Shown piece by piece: positions 52,636 through 62,743 of a stretch of 64,000 nucleotides of DNA. The translations under genes were made by a program, and so were the position numbers. This stretch comes from Megalopta genalis. Taxonomy: Eukaryota; Arthropoda; Insecta; Hymenoptera; Halictidae. Below the pieces are notes generated by a model. That model saw nothing but the letters and a program-made list of their open reading frames with translations. It did not search any database and was not told where the DNA came from. Where the stretch lies: contig NW_027476324.1 in assembly GCF_051020955.1 (NCBI RefSeq), positions 124,001 through 188,000 of the forward strand, in the 5' to 3' direction. Position 1 is the stretch's first letter, and each line of letters opens with the position of its first letter.

Positions 52636-55104
52636 CTTTGCATTGATTTGATGCTAAATCATGTGTTTCGCATGGATTTGAAGATAACTCGTTTGTTTCG
52701 CATGCTGTTGAAGCTAAATCATGTATATCACAACTATTTGAAGCTATATCATACGTTTGGCATGGATTCCAAGATAACCCTACTAATTCGCATTGATTTG
52801 AATCTAAATCATGTGTTTCGCATGGATTTGAAGCTAACTCGTTTGTTTCGCATGCTGTTGAAGATAAATCATGTATGTCACAAGTATTTGAAGCTAAACC
52901 ATTTGTTACGCATGGATTCGAAGATCAGCCTTCTACTTAGCATTGATTTGATGCTAAATCATGTGTTTCGCATGGATTTGAAGCTAACTCGTTTGTTTCG
53001 CATGCTGTTGAAGCTAAATCATGTATATCACAAGTATTTGAAGCTAAACTATTTGTATCGGATGGGATCGAAGATAAGCCTCCTACTTCGCATTGATTTG
53101 AAGCTAAATCATGTGTTTCGCATGGATTTGAAGCTAACTTGTTTTTATCGCATGCTGTTGAAGCTAAATCATATATATCACAAGTATTTGCAGCTAAACC
53201 ATTTGTTACGCATGGATTCGAAGATCAGCCTTCTACTTCGCATTGATTTGATGCTAAATCATGTGTTTCGCATGGATTTGAAGCTAACTCGTTTGTTTCG
53301 CATGCTGTTGAAGCTAAATCATCAATATCACAAGTATTTGAAGCTAAACCATTTGTATCGCATGGGATCGAAGATAAGCCTCCTACTTCGCATTGGTTTG
53401 ATGCTAAATCATGTGTTTCGCATGGATTTGAAGCTAACTCGTTTGTTTCGCATGCTGTTGAAGCTAAATCATGAATATCACAAGTATTTGAAGCTAAACC
53501 ATTTGTATCGCATGGGATCGAAGATAAGCCTCCTACTTCGCATTGGTTTGAAGCTAAATCATGTGTTTCGTATGGATTTGAAGCTAACTCGTTTGTTTCG
53601 CATGCTGTTGAAGCTAAATCATATATATCACAAGTATTTGAAGCTAAACCATTTGTTTCGCATTTATTCGAAGCTAAGCCTTCTACTTCGCATTGATTTG
53701 ATGCTAAATCATGTGTTTCGCATGGATTTGAAGCTAACTCGTTTGTTTCGCATGCTGTTGAAGCTAAATCATGTATATCACAAGTATTTGAAGCTATATC
53801 ATACGTTTCGCATGGATTCCAAGATAACCCTTCTAATTCGCATTGATTTGAATCTAAATCATGTGTTTCGCATGGATTTGAAGCTAACTCGTTTGTTTCG
53901 CATGCTGTTGAAGCTAAATCATGTATATCACAAGTATTTGCAGCTAAACCATTTGTTACGCATGGATTCGAAGATCAGCCTTCTACTTCGCATTGATTTG
54001 ATGCTAAATCATGTTTTTCGCATGGATTTGAAGCTAACTCGTTTGTTTCGCATGCTGTTGAAGCTAAATCATGAATATCACAAGTATTTGAAGCTAAACC
54101 ATTTGTATCGCATGGGATCGAAGATAAGCCTCCTACTTCGCATTGGTTTGAAGCTAAATCATGTGTTTCGTATGGATTTGAAGCTAACTCGTTTGTTTCG
54201 CATGCTGTTGAAGCTAAATCATATATATCACAAGTATTTGAAGCTAAACCATTTGTTTCGCATTTATTCGAAGCTAAGCCTTCTACTTCGCATTGATTTG
54301 AGGCTAAATCATGTGTTTCGCTTGGTTTTGAAGCTAACTCGTTTTTTTCGCATGCTGTTGAAGCTAAATCATGTATATCACAAGTATTTGAAGCTATATC
54401 ATACGTTTCGCATTGATTCCAAGACAACCCTTCTAATTCGCATTAATTTGAAGCTAAATCATGTGTTTCGCATGGATTTGAAGCTAACTCGATTGTTTCG
54501 CATGCTGTTGAAGCTAAATCATGTATATCACAAGTATTTGAAGCTAAACCATTTGTTACGCATGGATTCGAAGATCAGCCTTCTACTTAGCATTGATTTG
54601 ATGCTAAATCATGTGTTTCGCATGGATTTGAAGCTAACTCGATTGTTTCGCATGCTGTTGAAGCTAAATCATGTATATCACAAGTATTTGCAGCTAAACC
54701 ATTTGTTACGCATGGATTCGAAGATCAGCCTTCTACTTCGCATTGATTTGAAGATAAATCATGTGTTTCCTATGGATTTGAATCTAACTCGTTTATTTCG
54801 CATGCTGTTGAAGCTAAATCATGTATATCACAAGTATAAGAAGCTAATCCGTTTGTTTCGCATGGATTCGAAGATAAGCCTTCTACTTCGCATTGATTTG
54901 AAGCTAAATCATGTGTTTCGCATGGATCTGAATCTAACTCGTTTGTTTCGGATGCTGTTGAAGCTAAATCATGTATATCACAAGTATTTGAAGCTATATC
55001 ATTTGTTTCGCATGGATTCGAAGATAACCCTTCTAATTCGCATTGATTTGAGGCTAAATCATGAGTTTCGCTTGGATTTGAAGCTAACTCGTTTTTTTCG
55101 CTAG
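52408..55104 (+). other. Longest open frame (898 codons), repeat-derived, probably not a gene
   Basis: The frame starts at a TTG directly after two in-frame TAG triplets in a landmark C monomer and ends at the next such landmark, so its length is set by landmark spacing. The predicted peptide is a chain of decapeptides of the types LFRMDLKLTR, LFRMLLKLNH, VYHKYLKLNH and LLRIDLKLNH. It is very rich in Leu, Lys, Arg and His with no cysteine in the consensus. There is no ATG in a plausible start context, no signal peptide and no recognisable domain. Differences between repeats are mostly amino-acid changing. The consensus HOR has no stop in this frame, which alone explains the length. Similar shorter frames fill the plus strand of the window. 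Confidence 0.85.
53220..53935. repeat. Duplicated block W, copy 1
   Basis: About 715 bp repeated at 57719-58434 at offset 4,499 bp. It carries several HORs of the GGGATCGAAG type with CATTGGTTTG A monomers and the ATGAATATC form of C. Further related pieces occur at 53,930-54,300 and 59,330-59,560. Confidence 0.8.
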
Positions 55105-55873
55105 TAGTTGAAGCTAAATCATGCATATCACAAGTATTTGAAGCTAAACCATTTGGTTCGCATTTATTCGAAGCTAAGCCTTCTACTTCGCATTGATTTG
55201 AGGCTAAATCATGTGTTTCGCTTGGTTTTGAATCTAACTCGTTTTTTTCGCATGCAGTTGTATCTAAATCATGTATATCACAAGTATTTGTAGCTAAACC
55301 ATTTGTTTCGCATGGATTCGAAGATAAGCCTTCTACTTCGCATTGATTTTAATCTAAATCATGTGTTCGCATGGATTTGAAGCTAACTCGTTTGTTTCGC
55401 ATGCAGTTGAAGCTGAATCATGTATATCACAAGTATTTGAAGCTAAACTATTCGTTTCGCATGGATTCGAAGATAAGTCTTCCACTTCGCATTGATTTGA
55501 AGATATATCATGTGTTTCGCTTGGATTTGAATATAACTCATTTGTTTCGCATGCTGTTGAAGCTAACTCAAGTGTATCAAAAGTATTTGAAGCTAAACCA
55601 TTTGCTTCGCATGGATTCGAAGATCAGCCATCTACTTCGCATTGATTTGAAGCTAAATCATGTGTTCCGCATGGATTTGAAGCTAACTCGTTTGTTTCGC
55701 ATGCTGTTGAAGCTAAATCATGCATATCACAAGTATTTGAAGCTAAACCACTTGGTTCGCATTTATTCGAAGCTAAGCCTTCTACTTCGCATTGATTTGA
55801 GGCTAAATCATGTGTTTCGCTTGGTTTTGAAGCTAACTCGTTTGTTTCGAATGCTGTTGAAGATAAATCATGT

Positions 55874-56089
55874 ATGTCACAAGTATTTGAAGCTAAACCA
55901 TTTGGTTCGCATTTGTTCGAAGATAACCCTTCTAATTCGCATTGGTTTGAAGCTAAATCATGTGTTTCGCATGGATTTGAAGATAACTCGATTGTTTCGC
56001 ATGGTGTTGAAGCTAAATCATGTATATCACAAGTATTTGAAACTAAACCATTTGTCACGCATGGATTCGAAGATCAGCCTTCTACTTAG
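55874..56089 (+). other. Short third-frame opening created by a TGG in monomer A
   Basis: In this frame the array reads as decapeptides of the SHGFEANSFV, SHAVEAKSC and SQVFEAKPF kind. Monomer A normally supplies a TGA (CAT TGA TTT). Here a CATTGGTTTG variant at about 55,940 gives Trp, so the frame stays open for 71 codons across two HORs. It is listed because it shows what the third frame encodes. It is most likely not translated. Confidence 0.75.
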
Positions 56090-57718
56090 CATTGATTTGA
56101 TGCTAAATCACGTGTTTCGCATGGATTTGAAGCTAACTCGTTTGTTTCGCATGCTGTTGAAGCTAACTCAAGTGTATCAAAAGTATTTGAAGCTACACCA
56201 TTTGCTTCGCATGGATTCGAAGATCAGCCTCCTACTTCGCATTGATTTGAAGCTAAATCAGTTGTTTCGGATGGATTTGAAGATAACACATTTGTTTCGC
56301 ATGCTGTTGAAGCTAAATCATGTATATCACAAGTATTTGAAGCTAAACCACTTGTTTCGCATTTATTCGAAGCTAAGCCTTCTACTTCGCATTGATTTGA
56401 GGCTAAATCATGTGTTTCGCTTGGTTTTGAAGCTAACTCGTTTGTTTCGCATGCTGTTGAAGCTAAATCATGTATATCATAAGTATTTGAAGCTATATCA
56501 TACGTTTCGCATGGATTCCAAGATAACCCTCCTAATTCGCATAGATTTGAAGATAAATCATGTGTTTCGCTTGGATTTGAATGTAACTCATTTGTTTCGC
56601 ATGCTGTTGAAGCTAAATCATGTATATCACAAGTATTTGAAGCTAAACCATTTGCTTCGCATGGATTCGAAGATCAGCCTTCTACTTCGCATTGATTTGA
56701 TGCTAAATCATGTGTTTCGCATGGATTTCATGCTAACTCGTCTGTTTCGCATGCTGTTGAAGCTAAATCATGTATATCACAAGTATTTGAAGCTATATCA
56801 CACGTTTCGCATGCATTCCAAGATAACCCTTCTAATTCGCATTGATTTGAAGATAAATCATGTGTTTCGCTTGGATTTGAAGATAACTCGATTGTTTCGC
56901 ATGCTGTTGAAGCTAAATCATGTATATCACAAGTATTTGAAGCTAAACCATTTGTTACGCATGGATTCGGAGATCAGCCTTCTACTTAGCATTGATTTGA
57001 TGCTAAATCATGTGTTTCGCTTGGTTTGAAGCTAACTCGTTTTTTTCGCATGCTGTTGAAGCTAAATCATGTATATCACAAGTATTTGAAGCTATATCAT
57101 ACGTTTCGCAGTGATTCCAAGACAACCCTTCTAATACGCATTGATTTGAAGCTAAATCATGTGTTTCGCATGGATTTGAAGCTAACTCGATTGTTTCGCA
57201 TGCTGTTGAAGCTAACTCATGTATATCACAAGTATTTGAAGTTAAACCATTTGTTACGCATGGATTCGAAGATCAGCCTTCTACTTAGCATTGATTTGAT
57301 GCTAAATCATGTGTTTCGCATGGATTTGAAGCTAACTCGTTTGTTTCGCATGCTGTTGAAGATAAATCATATATATCACAAGTATTTGAAGCTAAACCAT
57401 TTGTTACGCATTTATTCGAGAGCTAAGCCTACTACTTCGCATTGATTTGAGGCTAAATCATGTGTTTCGCTAAGTTTTGAAGCTAACTCGTTTTTTTCGC
57501 ATGCTGTTGAAGCTAAATCATGTATATCACAAGTATTTGAAGCTATATCATACGTTTCGCATGGATTCCAAGACAACCCTTCTAATTCGCATTGATTTGA
57601 AGCTAAATCATGTGTTTCGCATGGATTTGAAGCTAACTCGATTGTTTCGCATGGTGTTGAAGCTAAATCATGTATATCACAAGTATTTGAAACTAAACCA
57701 TTTGTTACGCATGGATTC

Positions 57719-58434
57719 GAAGATCAGCCTTCTACTTAGCATTGATTTGATGTTAAATCATGTGTTTCGCATGGATTTGAAGCTAACTCGTTTGTTTCGC
57801 ATGCTGTTGAAGCTAAATCATGAATATCACAATTATTTGAAGCTAAACCATTTGTATCGCATGGGATCGAAGATAAGCCTCCTACTTCGCATTGGTTTGA
57901 TGCTAAATCATGTGTTTCGCATGGATTTGAAGCTAACTCGTTTGTTTCGCATGCTGTTGAAGCTAAATCATGAATATCACAAGTATTTGAAGCTAAACCA
58001 TTTGTATCGCATGGGATCGAAGATAAGCCTCCTACTTCGCATTGGTTTGAAGCTAAATCATGTGTTTCGTATGGATTTGAAGCTAACTCGTTTGTTTCGC
58101 ATGCTGTTGAAGCTAAATCATATATATCACAAGTATTTGAAGCTAAACCATTTGTTTCGCATTTATTCGAAGCTAAGCCTTCTACTTCGCATTGATTTGA
58201 TGCTAAATCATGTGTTTCGCATGGATTTGAAGCTAACTCGTTTGTTTCGCATGCTGTTGAAGCTAAATCATGTATATCACAAGTATTTGAAGCTATATCA
58301 TACGTTTCGCATGGATTCCAAGATAACCCTTCTAATTCGCATTGATTTGAATCTAAATCATGTGTTTCGCATGGATTTGAAGCTAACTCGTTTGTTTCGC
58401 ATGCTGTTGAAGCTAAATCATGTATATCACAAGT
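57719..58434. repeat. Duplicated block W, copy 2
   Basis: Second copy of 53220-53935. Differences include ATGTTAAATC near 57,751 and CACAATTATTTG near 57,829. Upstream of it a one-base loss near 57,025 (GCTTGGTTTGAAGC) and a one-base gain near 57,418 (TTCGAGAGC) move the reading frames relative to copy 1. Confidence 0.8.
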
Positions 58435-58785
58435 ATTTGAAGCTAAACCATTTGTTTCGCATTTATTCGAAGCTAAGCCTTCTACTTCGCATTGATTTGA
58501 GGCTAAATCATGTGTTTCGCTTGGTTTTGAAGCTAACTCGTTTTTTTCGCATGCAGTTGTAGCTAAATCATGTATATCACAAGTATTTGAAGCTAAACCA
58601 TTTGTTTCGCATGGATTCGAAGATAAGCCTTCTACTTCGCATTGATTTGATGCTAAATCATGTGTTTCGCATGGATTTAAAGCTAACTCGTTTGTTTCGC
58701 ATGCAGTTGAAGCTGAATCATGTATATCACAAGTATTTGAAACTAAACTATTCGTTTCGCATGGATTCGAAGATAAGCCTTCCAC
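57736..58785 (-). other. Longest minus-strand open frame (349 codons), Cys-decapeptide repeat, probably not a gene
   Basis: The predicted peptide consists of decapeptides such as CETNELASNP, CETHDLASNQ, CEVEGLASNK, CETNGLASNT and CDIHDLASTA, with Cys every ten residues and Leu-Ala/Ser-Ser in the middle. It is acidic and polar and looks more like a natural repeat protein than the plus frame does. However, the start is a GTG inside a monomer, and the frame is bounded by TAA or TGA changes that recur all over the array (TTTTAATC and TTTTAAGC variants on the plus strand). Other minus frames rarely exceed 200 codons. The spacing of five between Leu and Cys recalls a solenoid-like pattern, but no family is recognisable. 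Confidence 0.8.
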
Positions 58786-60492
58786 TTCGCATTGATTTAA
58801 TGCTAAATCATGTGTTTCGCAAGGATTTGAAGCTAACTCGTTTGTTTCGCATGCTGTTGAAGCTAACTCAAGTGTATCAAAAGTATTTGAAGCTAAACCA
58901 TTTGCTTCGCATGGATTCGAAGATCAGCCTTCTACTCCGCATTGATTTGAAGCTAAATCATGTGTTCCGCATGGATTTTAAGCTAACTCGTTTGTTTCGC
59001 ATGCAGTTGAAGCTAAATCATGTATATCACAAGTATTTGAAGCTAAACCATTCGCTTCGCATGGATTCGAAGATCAGCCTTCTACTTCGCATTGATTTGA
59101 TGCTAAATCATGTGTTTCGCATGGATTTGAAGCTAACTCGTTTGTTTCGCATGAGGTTGAAGCTAAATCATGTATATCACAAGTATTTGAAGCTATATCA
59201 TACGTTTCGCATGGATTCCAAGATAACTCTTCTAATTCGCATTGATTTGAATCTAAATCATGTGTTTCGCATGGATTTGAAGCTAACTCGTTTGTTTCGC
59301 ATGCTGTTGAAGCTAAATCATGTATATCACAAGTATTTGCAGCTAAACCATTTCTTACGCATGGATTCGAAGATCAGCCTTCTACTTCGCATTGATTTGA
59401 TGCTAAATCATGTGTTTCGCATGGATTTGAAGCTAACTCGTTTGTTTCGCATGCTGTTGAAGCTAAATCATGAATATCACAAGTATTTGAAGCTAAACCA
59501 TTTATATCGCATGGGATCGGAGATAAGCCTCCTACTTCGCATTGGTTTGAAGCTAAATCATGTGTTTCGTATGGATTTGAAGCTAACTCGATTGTTTCGC
59601 ATGGTGTTGAAGCTAAATCATGTATATCACAAGTATTTTAAACTAAACCATTTGTTACGCATGGATTCGAAGATCAGCCTTCTACTTAGCATTGATTTGA
59701 TGCTAAATCATGTGTTTCGCATGGATTTGAAGCTAACTCGTTTGTTTCGCATGCTGTTGAAGCTAAATCATATATATCACAAGTATTTGAAGCTAAACCA
59801 TTTGTTTCGCATTTATTCGAAGCTAAGCCTTCTACTTCGCATTGATTTGAGGCTAAATCATGTGTTTCGCTTGGTTTTGAAGCTAACTCGTTTTTTTCGC
59901 ATGCAGTTGTAGCTAAATCATGTATATCACAAGTATTTGAAGCTAAACCATTTGTTTCGCATGGATTCGAAGATAAGCCTTCTACTTCGCATTGATTTTA
60001 ATCTAAATCATGTGTTTCGCATGGATTTAAAGCTAACTCGTTTGTTTCGCATGCTGTTGAAGCTAAATCATGTATATCATAAGTATTTGAAGCTATATCA
60101 TACGTTTCGCATGGATTCCAAGATAACCCTCCTAATTCGCATAGATTTGAAGATAAATCATGTGTTTCGCTTGGATTTGAATGTAACTCATTTGTTTCGC
60201 ATGCTGTTGAAGCTAAATCATGTATATCACAAGTATTTGAAGCTAAACCATTTGTTTCGTATTTATTCGAAGCTAAGCCTTCTACTTCGCATTGATTTGA
60301 GGCTAAATCAGTTGTTTCGCATGGATTTGAAGATAACTCATTTGTTTCGCATGCTGTTGAAGCTAAATCATGTATATCACAAGTATTTGAAGCTAAACCA
60401 TTCGCTTCGCATGGATTCGAAGATCAGCCTTCTACTTCGCATTGATTTGATGCTAAATCATGTGTTTCGCATGGATTTGAAGCTAACTCGTT

Positions 60493-61749
60493 TGTTTCGC
60501 ATGCTGTTGAAGCTAAATCATGTATATCACAAGTATTTGAAGCTATATCATACGTTTCGCATGGATTCCAAGATAACTCTTCTAATTCGCATTGATTTGA
60601 ATCTAAATCATGTGTTTCGCATGGATTTGAAGCTAACTCGTTTGTTTCGCATGCTGTTGAAGCTAAATCATGAATATCACAAGTATTTGAAGCTAAACCA
60701 TTTGTATCGCATGGGATCGAAGATAAGCCTCCTACTTCGCATTGGTTTGAAGCTAAATCATGTGTTTCGTATGGATTTGAAGCTAACTCGTTTGTTTCGC
60801 ATGCTGTTGAAGCTAAATCATATATATCACAAGTATTTGAAGCTAAACCATTTGTTTCGCATTTATTCGAAGCTAAGCCTTCTACTTCGCATTGATTTGA
60901 GGCTAAATCATGTGTTTCGCTTGGTTTTGAAGCTAACTCGTTTTTTTCGCATGCTGTTGAAGCTAAATCATGTATATCACAAGTATTTGAAGCTATATCA
61001 TACGTTTCGCATTGATTCCAAGACAGCCCTTCTAATTCGCATTGATTTGAAGCTAAATCATGTGTTTCGCATGGATTTGAAGCTAACTCGATTGTTTCGC
61101 ATGCTGTTGAAGCTAAATCATGTATATCACAAGTATTTGAAGCTAAACCATTTGTTACGCATGGATTCGAAGATCAGCCTTCTACTTAGCATTGATTTGA
61201 TGCTAAATCATGTGTTTCGCATGGATTTGAAGCTAACTCGTTTGTTTCGCATGCTGTTGAAGCTAAATCATATATATCACAAGTATTTGAAGCTAAACCA
61301 TTTGTTTCGCATTTATTCGAAAGCTAAGCCTTGTACTTCGCATTGATTTGAGGCTAAATCATGTGTTTCGCTAGGTTTTGAAGCTAACTCGTTTTTTTTC
61401 GCATGCTGTTGAAGCTAAATCATGTATATCACAAGTATTTGAAGCTATATCATACGTATCGCATGGATTCCAAGACAACCCTTCTAATTCGCATTGATTT
61501 GAAGCTAAATCATGTGTTTCGCATGGATTTGAAGCTAACTCGATTGTTTCGCATGGTGTTGAAGCTAAATCATGTATATCACAAGTATTTGAAACTAAAC
61601 CATTTGTTACGCATGGATTCGAAGATCTGCCTTCTACTTAGCATTGATTTGATGCTAAATCATGTGTTTCGCATGGATTTGAAGCTAACTCGTTTGTTTC
61701 GCATGCCGTTGAAGCTAAATCATATTATCACAAGTATTTGAAGCTAAAC
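60493..61749. repeat. 2,251-bp-offset duplication, copy 1
   Basis: About 1.26 kb that recurs up to the last base of the window (62744-64000). It carries three small indels shared by both copies: TTCGAAAGC near 61,318 (one extra base), a run of eight T near 61,392 and ATCATATTATCAC near 61,720 (shortened C monomer). Their sharing shows that the duplication came after the indels. Confidence 0.88.
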
Positions 61750-62743
61750 CATTTGTTTCGCATTTATTCGAAGCTAAGCCTTCTACTTCGCATTGATTTG
61801 AGGCTAAATCATGTGTTTCGCTTGGTTTTGAAGCTAACTCGTTTTTTTCGCATGCAGTTGTAGCTAAATCATGTATATCACAAGTATTTGAAGCTAAACC
61901 ATTTGTTTCGCATGGATTCGAAGATAAGCCTTCTACTTCGCATTGATTTTAATCTAAATCATGTGTTTCGCATGGATTTAAAGCTAACTCGTTTGTTTCG
62001 CATGCAGTTGAAGCTGAATCATGTATATCACAAGTATTTGAAGCTAAAATATTCGTTTCGCATGGATTCGAAGATAAGCCTTCCACTTCGCATTGATTTG
62101 ATGCTAAATCATGTGTTTCGCAAGGATTTGAAGCTAACTCGTTTGTTTCGCATGCTGTTGAAGCTAACTCAAGTGTATCAAAAGTATTTGAAGCTACACC
62201 ATTTGCTTCGCATGGATTCGAAGATCAGCCTCCTACTTCGCATTGATTTGAAGCTAAATCAGTTGTTTCTCATGGATTTGAAGATAACACATTTGTTTCG
62301 CATGCTGTTGAAGCTAAATCATGTATATCACAAGTATCTGAAGCTAAACCATTTGTATCGCATGGGATCGAAGATAAGCCTCCTACTTCGCATTGATTTG
62401 AAGCTAAATCATGCGTTTCGCAGAGATTTGAAGCTAACTCGTTTGTTTCGCATGCTGTTGAAGCTAAATCATATATATCACAAGTGTTTGAAGCTAAACC
62501 ATTTGTTTCGCATTTATTCGAAGCTAAGCCTTCTACTTCGCATTGATTTGAGGCTAAATCATGTGTTTCGCTTGGTTTTGAAGCTAACTCGTTTGTTTCG
62601 CATGCTGTTGAAGCTAAATCATGTATATCATAAGTATTTGAAGCTATATCATACGTTTCGCATGGATTCCAAGATAACCCTCCTAATTCGCATAGATTTG
62701 AAGATAAATCATGTGTTTCGCTTGGATTTGAATGTAACTCATT

